A program made the translations under genes and the position numbers. The notes under the pieces are model-generated. The model was not told the DNA's origin, made no database searches, and saw only the letters and a program-made list of their open reading frames with translations. This document shows, in pieces, positions 1 to 10,152 of a stretch of DNA of 64,000 nucleotides. Position 1 is the first letter of the stretch. The number at the start of each line of letters is the position of its first letter. The stretch comes from Coprococcus phoceensis (lineage in GTDB: Bacteria > Bacillota > Clostridia > Lachnospirales > Lachnospiraceae). The stretch covers positions 682,001-746,000 of the forward strand of contig NZ_FNWC01000007.1 of the NCBI RefSeq assembly GCF_900104635.1, read 5' to 3'.

Positions 1-1055
1 GGAATCTCTATGGATTGAATCGCGCCAGAACATCCAGAAAACCTTATTTTTTGATCTGTGAGGGATATATGGATGTGATTTCGCTTCATCAGGCAGGATT
101 TACGAATGCGGTTGCATCGCTTGGGACAGCGCTGACTACCGGACATGCATCGCTGATCAAGCGGTATGTGAATGAAGTTTATCTGACCTATGACAGCGAT
201 GAGGCCGGAACAAGAGCAGCACTTCGTGCAATGCCGATTTTAAAAGAAGCAGGCATTACAGCTAAGATTATCCGGATGGAGCCGTATAAAGACCCGGACG
301 AGTTTATCAAGAATCTTGGAACAGAGGCGTTTGAGGAGAGGATCAATAAAGCAAGAAATGGATTTTTGTTCTCCCTGGAGATTCTGGAAAAAGAGTATGA
401 TATGAACTCACCGGAGGGAAAGACTGCGTTTCATAAAGAAGCAGCAAAACGTCTCACCATGTTTGAGGAAGAGATTGAGCGCAACAATTACATAGAAGCA
501 GTTGCTGAAAAATATCGGATTGGATATGAGGAATTGAAAAAACTGGTGGGTAAGATGGCGATCCAAATGGGGCAGGCGACACCTGCGGAGCGGCCAAAAC
601 AGACGGCGAACAGGGAAAAGCAAAAAGAAGATGGGAATCTGAAGTCTCAGAAGATATTACTGACGTGGCTGATAGAGAATGAGGCGTTGTTTGCACAGAT
701 TAAAAAGTATATTGTACCGGAAGATTTTACAAAAGAACTTTACCGCACAGTTGCTGAGATTCTGTATGAGCAGTATGAAGCGGGAGAGGTCAATCCGGCA
801 AAGGTGATGAATCATTTTACAGATGAGGAAGAACACCGGGAAGTGGCAGAGTTGTTCCATACGAAGATTCGAGAACTCACCACGAAAGAAGAGCAGGAGA
901 AAGCGTTGAAGGAGACGATTATCCGCGTAAAATACAACAGCATCGAGTTTGCGACAAAGATGTTGAACCCTACGGATATTGTGGGGCTGCAGAGACTGAT
1001 GGAGGCAAAGAAATCTCTTCAGGACTTGCAAAAAATGCATATTTCTATTGATTAA
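1..1055 (+). CDS. dnaG: DNA primase, C-terminal part (5' end outside window)
   Basis: Synthesises RNA primers at the replication fork. The reading frame is open at the left edge (first full codon at 3), so the zinc-binding and N-terminal catalytic parts lie upstream of the window. Visible are TOPRIM residues: EGYMDV near 60-77, and the metal-binding YDSDEAG near 188-208. An alpha-helical C-terminal region from about nt 640 fits the DnaB helicase-binding domain. A TTG at 15 is not a credible start, because the frame continues upstream with LYGL, as expected inside the protein. It lies 39 nt before rpoD, the common dnaG-rpoD arrangement of Firmicutes. Confidence 0.95.
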   Translation, partial: NLYGLNRARTSRKPYFLICEGYMDVISLHQAGFTNAVASLGTALTTGHASLIKRYVNEVYLTYDSDEAGTRAALRAMPILKEAGITAKIIRMEPYKDPDEFIKNLGTEAFEERINKARNGFLFSLEILEKEYDMNSPEGKTAFHKEAAKRLTMFEEEIERNNYIEAVAEKYRIGYEELKKLVGKMAIQMGQATPAERPKQTANREKQKEDGNLKSQKILLTWLIENEALFAQIKKYIVPEDFTKELYRTVAEILYEQYEAGEVNPAKVMNHFTDEEEHREVAELFHTKIRELTTKEEQEKALKETIIRVKYNSIEFATKMLNPTDIVGLQRLMEAKKSLQDLQKMHISID

Positions 1056-1094
1056 GGATAAAATATAAACAAGCTATGAGAGGATGGACACTAC

Positions 1095-2207
1095 ATGGAA
1101 GAAAGAGCTATAAAATTTGAGGAAAAATTGAAAAATCTGGTTGCTTTAGGGAAGAAGAAGAAAAGTATTCTTGAGATACAGGAGATCAATGAAGTTTTCT
1201 CAGATATGGAGCTGGAAGCAGAACAGATGGAGAAAATATTCGAGTATTTGGAATCGCAGAATATTGATGTACTCAGAATCAGTCCGGACACGGATGATGC
1301 AGATGATGTGGAGATTTTGTTGACGGATGAAGATGAAGTTGACATGGAAAAGATTGATTTGTCTGTGCCGGATGGAATCAGCATCGAAGATCCGGTGCGT
1401 ATGTATCTGAAAGAAATCGGTAAAGTGCCATTGTTGAGTGCAGAGGAAGAAATTGAACTGGCGAAACGGATGGCAGAAGGTGATGAAGATGCGAAAAAGA
1501 GGCTTGCAGAGGCAAATCTTCGTCTTGTTGTCAGCATTGCGAAACGCTATGTGGGACGTGGAATGTTATTTCTTGACTTGATTCAGGAAGGAAATTTGGG
1601 ATTGATCAAAGCGGTTGAAAAGTTTGATTATCAGAAAGGATTCAAATTCAGTACGTATGCGACATGGTGGATCAGACAGGCAATTACGAGAGCGATTGCA
1701 GATCAGGCGAGAACCATTCGTATTCCGGTTCATATGGTGGAGACAATTAACAAATTGATTCGCGTATCAAGACAGCTGCTGCAGGAATTGGGGCGTGAGC
1801 CGTTGCCGGAGGAGATTGCAGAAGAACTGGACATGCCGGTGGAAAGAGTACGCGAGATTTTGAAGATTTCTCAGGAACCTGTATCTTTGGAAACACCGAT
1901 CGGTGAAGAAGAGGACAGTCATTTGGGAGATTTTATTCAGGATGACAATGTTCCGGTGCCGGCTGAGGCAGCAGCAGCAACGTTGCTGAAAGAGCAATTG
2001 GGAGAAGTGTTGGATACGTTGACTGACAGAGAACAGAAAGTATTGCGTCTTCGTTTTGGTATGAACGATGGACGTGCACGTACATTGGAAGAAGTCGGAA
2101 AAGAATTTGACGTCACCCGTGAAAGAATCCGTCAGATTGAGGCGAAAGCGCTTCGAAAACTCCGTCATCCAAGCAGAAGCCGTAAACTTCGTGATTATTT
2201 GGATTAG
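1095..2207 (+). CDS. rpoD: RNA polymerase primary sigma factor SigA/RpoD
   Basis: Housekeeping sigma factor, 370 aa, a normal length for Firmicutes. In order: a short acidic region 1.1-like segment (about 1-95), region 1.2 beginning [11 protein letters not shown] (near 97), region 2 with [15 protein letters not shown] and the -10-recognising [17 protein letters not shown] segment, region 3, and region 4 ending with the helix-turn-helix [19 protein letters not shown]. The start ATG follows a GAGAGGATGG site. Tight spacing to dnaG upstream and trmK downstream (9 nt) suggests one operon. Most promoters read in this window have the TTGACA/TATAAT form this factor recognises. Confidence 0.97.
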   Translation: MEERAIKFEEKLKNLVALGKKKKSILEIQEINEVFSDMELEAEQMEKIFEYLESQNIDVLRISPDTDDADDVEILLTDEDEVDMEKIDLSVPDGISIEDPVRMYLKEIGKVPLLSAEEEIELAKRMAEGDEDAKKRLAEANLRLVVSIAKRYVGRGMLFLDLIQEGNLGLIKAVEKFDYQKGFKFSTYATWWIRQAITRAIADQARTIRIPVHMVETINKLIRVSRQLLQELGREPLPEEIAEELDMPVERVREILKISQEPVSLETPIGEEEDSHLGDFIQDDNVPVPAEAAAATLLKEQLGEVLDTLTDREQKVLRLRFGMNDGRARTLEEVGKEFDVTRERIRQIEAKALRKLRHPSRSRKLRDYLD

Positions 2208-2216
2208 GGTATTTGT

Positions 2217-2906
2217 ATGGAGCTATCAAAGAGATTACAGGCAGTTGCAGATCTTGTGAGCAATGGAGTGACAGTCGCGGATGTCGGAACAGACCATGGT
2301 TATATTCCAATCTATCTGGTAGAGTCTGGAAAAAATAAATGCGCGATTGCGATGGATATCAATCGGGGACCTTTGGACCGTGCAGAAGCACATATTCGGA
2401 TGCACGGTTTGGGGGAGCAGATTAAGACTAGACTGTCAGACGGGGTTCAAAAACTACAGATAGGAGAATGTGACTGTGTCATTGTCGCCGGAATGGGTGG
2501 TGGTCTTGTCATAAAGATCATGGAGGATGGAGAAGAGATTTTCAGAAATCTGACGGAATTCATTCTGCAGCCACAGTCTGAAATTGCAAAGGTGCGCCAG
2601 TATCTGTGTGAACATAATTACCGCATTATAGCAGAAGATATGGTTTTGGAGGATGGAAAATTTTATCCGATGATGAAGGTGGCAAACGGGTCTGCTGAGG
2701 AATACAGTACATTAGAACTGCGGTATGGGAAGTTGTTACTCAGAGAAAAACATCCTGTTTTAAAATTGTTTTTAGAAAAGGAAGAAAAGACAAAAGAGCA
2801 AATTTGCAGACAGCTAAGGAAGGAAGAAGGAATACATATTGCATCCCGGATAGCGGAACTTGAAAATGAGACAGCACAGACAAAAGAGGCGCTTGGAATT
2901 TATTAA
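2217..2906 (+). CDS. trmK: tRNA (adenine(22)-N(1))-methyltransferase TrmK
   Basis: SAM-dependent enzyme that methylates N1 of A22 in tRNA. It is 229 aa, the family's usual size. The SAM motif VADVGTDHGY is at about residues 20-29, and a second conserved segment VAGMGGGLVI at about 91-100. The C-terminal part is helical and charged. It starts 9 nt after rpoD with a weak AGGG ribosome site, so translation may be coupled. The rpoD-trmK-nif3 order is widespread in Firmicutes and supports the call. Confidence 0.92.
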   Translation: MELSKRLQAVADLVSNGVTVADVGTDHGYIPIYLVESGKNKCAIAMDINRGPLDRAEAHIRMHGLGEQIKTRLSDGVQKLQIGECDCVIVAGMGGGLVIKIMEDGEEIFRNLTEFILQPQSEIAKVRQYLCEHNYRIIAEDMVLEDGKFYPMMKVANGSAEEYSTLELRYGKLLLREKHPVLKLFLEKEEKTKEQICRQLRKEEGIHIASRIAELENETAQTKEALGIY

Positions 2907-2919
2907 GAGAGGGAAACAT

Positions 2920-3696
2920 ATGCTTTGTAGAGAGATAATTGATGTGATTGAGGGTACATATCCAAAAGAGGCAGCGTTGGCTTGGGATAACGTCGGACTT
3001 TTGGTGGGACGCACTGAAAAAGAAGTAAAGCGTATTTATGTGGCGCTGGATGCGACCGATGAGATTATTGAGGCGGCGATAAGGGGAAATGCAGATATGC
3101 TTGTCACGCATCATCCACTTATTTTTTCGCCGTTGAAAACGGTTACGGATGAGCATTTTATCAGCAATCGCGTTGTGAAATTGTTACAGCATGACATATC
3201 ATATTATGCAATGCACACGAATTACGATGTGCTTGGCATGGCGGAGCTGTCGGGAAAAATGATGGAACTTGTGCAGGCGGAGCCTTTGGAGGTGACGATT
3301 CCGGAAAATAATCAGGGGATTGGAAGAGTAGGGCTTTTAAAACATGAGATGACTTTGGGTGAGTGCTGTGAACTGGTAAAAGAGAAGTTTCATCTGCCTG
3401 ATGTAAAGGTATTTGGTGATATAGAAAGGAAAGTGACACGTGCAGCAATTTCTCCGGGGTCGGGTAAGAGTATGATTGACACTGCACTTCAGACGGGAGC
3501 AGAGGTACTTGTGACTGGAGATATTGGACATCATGAGGGAATTGACGCAGTTGCAAGAGGACTTGACATAATAGATGCAGGGCACTATGGATTGGAGCAT
3601 ATTTTCATAGAAGATATGGCGATGTTTTTAGAGAGTCATCTGTCGTGCGTTAAGATAGAAAAAGCAGAGATTGTACAGCCGTTTCAGACAGTATAG
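2920..3696 (+). CDS. Nif3-like dinuclear metal center hexameric protein
   Basis: 258 aa member of the Nif3/YqfO/YbgI family, which forms hexameric rings with two metals per subunit. The biochemical role is uncertain (proposed GTP cyclohydrolase-like or NIF3-type roles). Seen: WDNVGLLVG near residue 24, metal ligands in THHPL (about 62-66), HTNYD (about 98-102), GDIGHHEG (about 200) and DAGHYGLEH (about 218-226). The frame is open further upstream to 2860, inside trmK, but the ATG at 2920 has AGAGAGGG 6 nt before it and begins the family's normal N-terminus, so I chose it. Confidence 0.9.
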   Translation: MLCREIIDVIEGTYPKEAALAWDNVGLLVGRTEKEVKRIYVALDATDEIIEAAIRGNADMLVTHHPLIFSPLKTVTDEHFISNRVVKLLQHDISYYAMHTNYDVLGMAELSGKMMELVQAEPLEVTIPENNQGIGRVGLLKHEMTLGECCELVKEKFHLPDVKVFGDIERKVTRAAISPGSGKSMIDTALQTGAEVLVTGDIGHHEGIDAVARGLDIIDAGHYGLEHIFIEDMAMFLESHLSCVKIEKAEIVQPFQTV

Positions 3697-3716
3697 CTGT
3701 AAGAAAGGAGTAGCAC

Positions 3717-5384
3717 ATGGATAGAAAGGTATATCAGGTAAAAGTAGGGAATGAAGTAAAGCAGTATGAGGAAGGGACGACTTTTGCGAAAATTGCAAAG
3801 GAATACCAAAAACAATATGAAAATGAGATTGTCTTAGTGTTTGAAGATAAAAAGCTTCAGGAGTTAAGAAAAGGAGTCACAAAAGACTGTACTTTACGAT
3901 TTGTTACGACGGGGGATTCCGTGGGAAACCAGACATATCGAAGAAGCATGTGTTTGATGCTTGTAAAAGCAATCTATGATGTCTGTGAACATAAAGATAT
4001 TTGGAAGGTACGTATTCATTTTTCTTTGAGCAAGGGGTATTATTGCACAATCGAAGGGGATGTCGCAGTAGATCAGCGGTTCCTTGACAAGGTGAAGAGC
4101 CGCATGTTAGAGATGGTTGTGGAAAAGATGCCGATTGACAAACGTACGATTCATACGGATGAGGCAATTGCTTTATTCCACAAACATGGAATGCACGATA
4201 AAGAAAGACTTTTTGAATACCGAAGAGTGTCAAAAGTCAATATTTATAGTATGAATGAGTTTGAGGACTATTATTATGGATATATGGTGCCGGATGCATC
4301 GTACCTGCCATACTTTGAACTGCATCTGTATGATGAAGGCTTTGTAATTCAGATGCCGGAAAAAGATGCGCCGACAGTCGTTCCGCCTTTCAGACCACAG
4401 CATAAATTATTTCAGGTTCTGAAAGAATCGACCAAGTGGGGAGACATACAAAATATTGAGACAGTAGGCGCGCTGAATGACAAGATTACTAATGGGGATA
4501 TTCAGGATATGATCCTTGTGCAGGAAGCGATGCAGGAGAAGAAGATTGCGGAGATAGCGGAGATGATTGCAAATAAATCAGACATCAAATTTGTGCTGAT
4601 CGCAGGGCCGTCTTCTTCAGGAAAAACAACCTTTTCGCATCGGCTTTCGATTCAGCTGCGGGCGAACGGACTTGTTCCGCATCCAATCGCCGTAGACAAT
4701 TATTTTGTTGAACGGGAAAAGACTCCGAAAGACAAAGATGGCAATTATAACTTTGAATGTTTGGAAGCGATTGATGCGGAATTGTTCAATCAGGATATGT
4801 TAGATCTTTTGTCAGGAAAAGAAGTGGCGCTCCCTACATTTAATTTTAAAACAGGAAAAAGAGAATATTCCGGCGAGACTAAAAAGCTTGGGGAACAGGA
4901 TGTGCTTGTGATTGAGGGGATTCATTGTCTGAATGATGCCATGACGTATAAACTCTCCAAAGAAAATAAGTTTAAGATTTATATCAGTGCATTGACACAG
5001 TTGAATATCGATGAACACAATCGCATTCCGACAACGGATGGGCGCCTGATACGGCGCATGGTCAGAGATGCAAGAACCCGTGGCGCTTCTGCAAAACAGA
5101 CAATCGCGATGTGGCCTTCCGTGAGAAAAGGGGAGGAAGAGAATATTTTTCCTTATCAGGAGGATGCAGATGTAATGTTTAATTCTGCGCTCATTTATGA
5201 GTTGGCAGTGTTGAAATTATATGCGGAACCGATTTTGTTTGGAATTGAGAAAGACTGCGAGGAATATGTGGAAGCGAAACGTCTGTTGAAGTTTTTGGAC
5301 TATTTTATTGGTGTGGGAAGTGAAAATATTCCGGCGAATTCTCTTTTGCGGGAATTTGTTGGTGGAGGATGTTTTAACGTATAA
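3717..5384 (+). CDS. TGS-domain nucleoside (uridine) kinase
   Basis: 555 aa. The N-terminal about 60 residues look like a TGS domain. Residues about 60-200 resemble the threonyl/alanyl-tRNA synthetase second additional domain. The C-terminal half is a phosphoribulokinase/uridine kinase P-loop domain with AGPSSSGKTTF at about 295-305 and the base-site segment AVDNYFVER. This long fused kinase is typical of Clostridia and probably phosphorylates a nucleoside such as uridine or cytidine; substrate is inferred from family only. A strong AAAGGAG site precedes the ATG. It is the last gene before a hairpin terminator. Confidence 0.85.
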   Translation: MDRKVYQVKVGNEVKQYEEGTTFAKIAKEYQKQYENEIVLVFEDKKLQELRKGVTKDCTLRFVTTGDSVGNQTYRRSMCLMLVKAIYDVCEHKDIWKVRIHFSLSKGYYCTIEGDVAVDQRFLDKVKSRMLEMVVEKMPIDKRTIHTDEAIALFHKHGMHDKERLFEYRRVSKVNIYSMNEFEDYYYGYMVPDASYLPYFELHLYDEGFVIQMPEKDAPTVVPPFRPQHKLFQVLKESTKWGDIQNIETVGALNDKITNGDIQDMILVQEAMQEKKIAEIAEMIANKSDIKFVLIAGPSSSGKTTFSHRLSIQLRANGLVPHPIAVDNYFVEREKTPKDKDGNYNFECLEAIDAELFNQDMLDLLSGKEVALPTFNFKTGKREYSGETKKLGEQDVLVIEGIHCLNDAMTYKLSKENKFKIYISALTQLNIDEHNRIPTTDGRLIRRMVRDARTRGASAKQTIAMWPSVRKGEEENIFPYQEDADVMFNSALIYELAVLKLYAEPILFGIEKDCEEYVEAKRLLKFLDYFIGVGSENIPANSLLREFVGGGCFNV

Positions 5385-5404
5385 AAATATAAGAAATATA
5401 GTTG

Positions 5405-5440
5405 GGAGACAGTCAATTGACTGTCTCCTGATTTGTATTA
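5405..5440. terminator. Bidirectional terminator between nucleoside kinase and rluA
   Basis: Perfect 10-bp inverted repeat, GGAGACAGTC at 5405-5414 and GACTGTCTCC at 5419-5428, AATT loop. T-rich sequence follows on both strands (better on the minus strand). The stop codon of the minus-strand rluA gene at 5413-5415 lies inside the stem, so one hairpin ends two converging genes. Confidence 0.85.
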
Positions 5441-6321
5441 TTGAAAAAAATTGCCATATCATCTGGAAGAGGAGAGGAGAATGTCAGCGGTTCTTTGGTG
5501 ATTGGATGTTCGAATGACAGACAGTGAGAATGCAGCGCCTGACGTTTGATGACGTGGTAGTTGGGATTGTATAAGAAATCACCGGGAAGCGGATGACCAA
5601 TGTGTTTCATATGTACGCGTATCTGGTGGGTACGGCCGGTCTTTAATGTCAGGGATACAAGTGAATATCCGTTTTTATAGCAAAGACGTTTGTAATGAGT
5701 GCAGGCATAGTCACCTTGTTCATAGTCAACCTGACGCTCGATAGTGGAACCGTCTACTCTTCTGATTGGCGCATCAATGATGCCGGATGAAGGGGTCTTG
5801 CCTTCCGCAACTGCGAGATATTCCCGGTGGATTTTTCGGTTTTTTACCATGTCCGAGAGGAGGGAGGCACTATACATATGTTTTGCGAGAATTAAAAGTC
5901 CGGTTGTATCACGATCTAAGCGGTTGATACAGCGGTAAGTGAAAGGCTCCCCTTTTTGTGCATAATAGTAAGCGACTGCATTGGCAAGCGTGTTGTCGTA
6001 ATTGCCCTGTGAAGGGTGGATCGGCATATCTGCCGGTTTATTTATAACCATCAAATCTTCATCTTCATAGACGATATGAAGTGGAAGAGGCGATGCAACG
6101 ATATTTTCAGAAGAAGTCTTTTCTTCTAATGTGATGGTTAAAATATCATCTGTGTGCAGGATATCGCGGACTCTTGCCCAGGTCTTGTTTAATAAAATTC
6201 CGTTCTCTGTGTGTTTTAAATGTGTGATCACCTGACTGGAATACCCTGATTCCTTTAGAAAAGAAATCAGGGTACAATTGTTGTATTTAGCCGAGATGGT
6301 ATAGGAAAAAATTCGTTTCAT
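5413..6321 (-). CDS. RluA-family pseudouridine synthase
   Basis: 302 aa. Isomerises uridine to pseudouridine in rRNA or tRNA. It has an S4-like N-terminal segment (residues about 15-70) and a catalytic domain with the hallmark NRLDRDTTG at about 134-142, whose first Asp is the nucleophile. The KTGRTHQIRVH motif near residue 225 is also family-typical. It is monocistronic on the minus strand, just downstream of the polyamine transport operon (29 nt gap), and may be read through from it. Which U it modifies (RluD-like or other) cannot be told from sequence alone. Confidence 0.9.
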   Translation of the reverse strand: MKRIFSYTISAKYNNCTLISFLKESGYSSQVITHLKHTENGILLNKTWARVRDILHTDDILTITLEEKTSSENIVASPLPLHIVYEDEDLMVINKPADMPIHPSQGNYDNTLANAVAYYYAQKGEPFTYRCINRLDRDTTGLLILAKHMYSASLLSDMVKNRKIHREYLAVAEGKTPSSGIIDAPIRRVDGSTIERQVDYEQGDYACTHYKRLCYKNGYSLVSLTLKTGRTHQIRVHMKHIGHPLPGDFLYNPNYHVIKRQALHSHCLSFEHPITKEPLTFSSPLPDDMAIFFNNTNQETVN

Positions 6322-6349
6322 AAAAACTCTCTTTCTGCCTCAAAAGAAG

Positions 6350-8254
6350 CTATTGGGATTTGATTTCGCGCCAAAGCTTATTATAAATGGCATCGTTTTT
6401 ATCTCCCAGGAACTGAAAGGTCTCGCAGCGTTCCAGTTCGCTTGCATCAGGAAATGCGATTTTGCTGTTTCGGATAGCCGGATCTTCGATCAGTTCTCGA
6501 GCAGCGGTGTTTGGTGTGGAATAGGTAATATAATCAAAATTCATTTTGGCGATGTCCGGTCGACATAAAAAGTTGATGAAAGCTTCTGCATTTTCTTTGT
6601 GCTTAGCATTTTTTGGAATTACCCAGGAGTCGATCCAAACATTGGAACCCTCCTTTGGAATGACATATTCCAAATTTGGATTTTCCAGTTGTGTATAAAT
6701 TGCTTCGCCGGAATAAATTACTCCGATAGCCGCTTCGTTTCCAATCATTTTGTCGCGAACCTGATCGATTACATAAGCCTGCACGAGTGGTTTCTGTTCG
6801 ATCAGAAGTTCTTTTGCCTCCTCTAATTCGTCGAGATCTGTCGAATTTAAAGGGTGCCCTTTATATTTAAGAGCTACAGCAAAGGCGTCACGGACGCTGT
6901 CCTGCATTAAAATGTTATCTATATATTTTTCATCCCACAGAACGCTCCAACTGTCGATTGGCTCATCAACCATTGTTTTATTGTAGAGAATTCCAACAGT
7001 TCCCCAGCAATAAGGCACCGAATATTTATTTTCGGAGTCAAACTGTCTGGATTGCTTGAAATATTCTTGACCAATGTTTTTGACGTTCGGAATGTTATCA
7101 AAGTTCAGTTCTGCTAGAAGATCATTTTCAATCATACGTTGGATCATATAGTCAGATGGGCATACCACATCGTATGCGATAGCGCCGGACTGTACTTTGG
7201 GGTACATGATCTCATTTGTCTCAAATTCTTCATATACGACATTGATCCCGGTCTCTTTTTCAAACAGAGTGATAACTTCCGGATCGAGATATTCTCCCCA
7301 GTTATAGACGATGACCTGATTGGTTCCGCTTAAATCTTCTTTGGAACTATAGAAAATTCCACCGGCAATGACCACGACTGCCATAATCGCCGGAACAACT
7401 TTGCGAAGTACAAAGTGAACGGCTTTCTGAGATTTTTTCACATTCAGTGTTTTGTCGGTGCTGCCTTTTTTGTTTGGTGATACGTTGATCAGAATCAGCA
7501 GAATCAGCACGGACACAAACAACAAAGTGGAAAGTGCATACATTTCCGGTTTGATTCCTTTGCGGACTTCACTGTAAATTTTGGTTGATAACGTATCGAC
7601 ACCCGGACCTTTTGTAAAGTGGGTGATGACAAAATCGTCCAAAGACATGGTAAATGCCAGCAAAAATCCTGAGAACACGCCCGGCAGAATATCCGGAAAT
7701 ACAACTTTAAAAAAGGCGTAAATCGGAGATGCGCCGAGGTCGAGTGCGGCTTCATAAGTGCTGCGTTTGGTTTGTTTGAGCTTTGGCATAACACTCAAAA
7801 TGACGTATGGAATATTAAACGTTATGTGTGCGATCAGCACAGTTGCAAATCCCAGTGAAAAATTAATACCCAGATATTTTAAGCCGGATCCGACAGCGAT
7901 AAATAAAAGCATCAATGAGATACCGGTCACGATATCTGCATTTAACATCGGAATATTGGTGATTCCCATTGCAATCGTGCGGGATTTTCTCTTCATTCCC
8001 TGAATGCCGATCGCAGCGGCAGTGCCGATCAGGGTTGCAATAAGAGCAGACAACAGTGCGATGACAAGCGTTGTATAAAGAGCGCTCATAATCTGCTCGT
8101 TTTGGAAAAGGGAAATATACCATTTTCCGGTAAAGCCTCCCCATTTTGCACGTGTCTTTGAGTTGTTAAAGGACAAAACAACAAGTGTCACGATTGGGGC
8201 GTATAACAAAAAGATGATTAGTGATAAGTAAATATTTTGTAATGTCTTTTTCAT
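6350..8254 (-). CDS. potCD: Fused polyamine ABC transporter permease/substrate-binding protein (PotC-PotD)
   Basis: 634 aa, about the sum of PotC and PotD. Residues 1-265 are a PotC-type permease with six hydrophobic segments and the EAA loop (EAALDLGASPIYAFF, about 168-182). A linker and an extra hydrophobic segment (about 288-304) follow. From about 310 a spermidine/putrescine-binding protein begins (VIVYNWGEYLDPEV) and runs to the end. No separate lipoprotein signal or lipobox Cys is seen, so the binding domain is probably tethered by the extra membrane helix. The start overlaps the potB stop by one base (TAATG), giving translational coupling. Confidence 0.93.
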   Translation of the reverse strand: MKKTLQNIYLSLIIFLLYAPIVTLVVLSFNNSKTRAKWGGFTGKWYISLFQNEQIMSALYTTLVIALLSALIATLIGTAAAIGIQGMKRKSRTIAMGITNIPMLNADIVTGISLMLLFIAVGSGLKYLGINFSLGFATVLIAHITFNIPYVILSVMPKLKQTKRSTYEAALDLGASPIYAFFKVVFPDILPGVFSGFLLAFTMSLDDFVITHFTKGPGVDTLSTKIYSEVRKGIKPEMYALSTLLFVSVLILLILINVSPNKKGSTDKTLNVKKSQKAVHFVLRKVVPAIMAVVVIAGGIFYSSKEDLSGTNQVIVYNWGEYLDPEVITLFEKETGINVVYEEFETNEIMYPKVQSGAIAYDVVCPSDYMIQRMIENDLLAELNFDNIPNVKNIGQEYFKQSRQFDSENKYSVPYCWGTVGILYNKTMVDEPIDSWSVLWDEKYIDNILMQDSVRDAFAVALKYKGHPLNSTDLDELEEAKELLIEQKPLVQAYVIDQVRDKMIGNEAAIGVIYSGEAIYTQLENPNLEYVIPKEGSNVWIDSWVIPKNAKHKENAEAFINFLCRPDIAKMNFDYITYSTPNTAARELIEDPAIRNSKIAFPDASELERCETFQFLGDKNDAIYNKLWREIKSQ

Positions 8255-9072
8255 TAGAATGCGGTTCCCTCTCCATCTTTATCGTATTTGGCAATCAGTG
8301 CCATGCTTGCGATAATGAATATCATCAGCACAAGTGAAAGCCCGGAACCGACGTTCCAGTTACTGCTCTGCTTAAATTCCTGCTCGATGACATTTCCAAT
8401 CAACAGAATCTTACTTCCGCCGAGCAAATCCGAGATAACAAAGGTAGTGAGAGCAGGCACAAATACCATCGTAATCCCACTGATGATCCCAGAAGTAGTA
8501 AGCGGCAGTATGATTTTCAAAAAAGTCTGTACATTGTTTGCGCCTAGATCTTTTGCCGCAGAAATGACATCTTTGTCAATTTTTACAATGACATTATAAA
8601 TTGGAAGCACCATAAACGGCAAAAAATTATATACCATACCAAGAATGATCGCAGAAGGCGTATTGATCATGGACTGCGTCGGCAGATGTAAAAAAGACAA
8701 TACGCTGTTGATAACTCCGTTTTTCTCAAGCAATGTCTGCCATGCAAGGGTACGAAGCAGGAAATTCATCCACATCGGGAGGATGAAGATCAAGACGATA
8801 AAGCTTGTCTGATTCATGCTTTTTGAAGCGAGTATCATAGCAAGCGGATACGCCAGGATCAGACAGATCGCAGTGCTGACAAGCGACAGCAGAAGCGCCA
8901 GACCAAGTGCTTTTAAATTTTCCGGAGTCGTTATTTTTGCAAGATTCAGTAAGGTGAATTCTTTCTTTTCATTTGTCAGACCATAATAAAGTATCATAAA
9001 CAATGGAATGATAATGAATGAGACAGCCCAGAATAAGTAAGGTCCTGTCAAAAGTTTTTTCTTATTCTTCAA
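8254..9072 (-). CDS. potB: Spermidine/putrescine ABC transporter permease PotB
   Basis: 272 aa inner-membrane permease with about six transmembrane segments and the EAA-type loop [13 protein letters not shown] near residues 172-184 that contacts PotA. I chose the TTG at 9072 because AGGAGG lies 9 nt upstream. An in-frame ATG at 9090 has no ribosome site in front of it, and its first codons are themselves the AGGAGG. The gene overlaps the end of potA by 11 nt with this start (29 nt with the ATG). It partners with the fused PotC-PotD protein. Confidence 0.9.
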   Translation of the reverse strand: MKNKKKLLTGPYLFWAVSFIIIPLFMILYYGLTNEKKEFTLLNLAKITTPENLKALGLALLLSLVSTAICLILAYPLAMILASKSMNQTSFIVLIFILPMWMNFLLRTLAWQTLLEKNGVINSVLSFLHLPTQSMINTPSAIILGMVYNFLPFMVLPIYNVIVKIDKDVISAAKDLGANNVQTFLKIILPLTTSGIISGITMVFVPALTTFVISDLLGGSKILLIGNVIEQEFKQSSNWNVGSGLSLVLMIFIIASMALIAKYDKDGEGTAF

Positions 9073-10135
9073 TGATAACAGCCTCCTCATCTTTGGATTC
9101 TGGTTTTTTCATAATCTGGATATCGAACGGATCCACTTTAATGCCGACCGGTGTTCCGACAGGAACCATATCTGTACTGTGCACCAGCCATTCGAAATTA
9201 TTTGCAGTGACTTCCATCTCATAATGGACACCTTTGAAAATCAAATGTGTGACAATTCCTTCCAAAATACCTTCTTCCGGCTTGACTAAATCAATATCTT
9301 CCGGACGGATGACCGCATCTACCGGTTTATTTTTTCCAAACCCAGTATCCACGCATGGAAAATTCACGCCGAGAATTTTTACCAGTTTATCTTCAACCAT
9401 GATTGCAGGGAGAATATTACTTTCACCAATAAAATCTGCAACAAATGCATTTTCCGGCTCGTTGTAGATGTCTTCCGGTGTCCCGATCTGTTGGATGTAA
9501 CCCTGATTCATGACGACAATAGTGTCAGACATCGTAAGCGCCTCTTCCTGATCATGTGTGACATAGACAAATGTTATGCCGAGTTCGTTCTTTAAGCGGA
9601 TTAACTCATACTGCATATCCTGGCGAAGTTTTAAATCCAGTGCGCCTAAAGGCTCATCCAACAGTAGTACTTTCGGTTCGTTTACAATTGCCCGTGCAAT
9701 GGCAATTCGCTGCTGCTGACCTCCGCTTAGAGAATCCGGAGTTCGATTTTCAAATCCATCTAAATTTACAAGTTTTAATGCATACTTGATTTTATCGTTG
9801 ATATAAGCTTTTGATTTGCCTTTGATTTTCAATCCAAATGCAATATTATCAGCAATAGACATATGGGAAAACAATGCGTATTTTTGAAATACCGTATTAA
9901 GCTGGCGTTTATTTGGGGCAAGGTTGGTGATATCCTTTCCGTCAAAAATAATTTTCCCGTTGTCCGGAGTCTCAAATCCTCCCAGGATACGGAGCAGTGT
10001 AGTCTTTCCGCAGCCGCTTGGTCCCAACAGTGTTAAAAATTTGTTTTCATTAATATATAGGTTCAAATCGTCCAACACAAGGTTGTCTCCGTACGATTTC
10101 GAAATGTGTGAAATGTCAATTAATTTTCTCGCCAT
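9062..10135 (-). CDS. potA: Spermidine/putrescine ABC transporter ATP-binding protein PotA
   Basis: 357 aa ATPase that powers polyamine uptake. Walker [10 protein letters not shown] is at about 37-45, the ABC signature LSGGQQQR at about 135-142, Walker [13 protein letters not shown] at about 154-165, and a C-terminal TOBE-like regulatory domain from about 240. The frame extends to 10180, but the ATG at 10135 is preceded by AAGGAGG at a normal distance and gives the family's N-terminus. It follows the XRE-cupin regulator by 17 nt in the same operon. Confidence 0.95.
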   Translation of the reverse strand: MARKLIDISHISKSYGDNLVLDDLNLYINENKFLTLLGPSGCGKTTLLRILGGFETPDNGKIIFDGKDITNLAPNKRQLNTVFQKYALFSHMSIADNIAFGLKIKGKSKAYINDKIKYALKLVNLDGFENRTPDSLSGGQQQRIAIARAIVNEPKVLLLDEPLGALDLKLRQDMQYELIRLKNELGITFVYVTHDQEEALTMSDTIVVMNQGYIQQIGTPEDIYNEPENAFVADFIGESNILPAIMVEDKLVKILGVNFPCVDTGFGKNKPVDAVIRPEDIDLVKPEEGILEGIVTHLIFKGVHYEMEVTANNFEWLVHSTDMVPVGTPVGIKVDPFDIQIMKKPESKDEEAVIIEE

Positions 10136-10152
10136 ATAAAATCCTCCTTGTA

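Noticed and set aside
1091..1537. Ser-rich minus-strand reading frame opposite rpoD
   Set aside because: It lies opposite conserved rpoD sequence, has no ribosome site, and its composition reflects the acidic coding strand.
9073..9090. ATG at 9090 as the potB start
   Set aside because: There is no ribosome site upstream, and its own codons contain the AGGAGG that fits the TTG at 9072. It remains an alternative.
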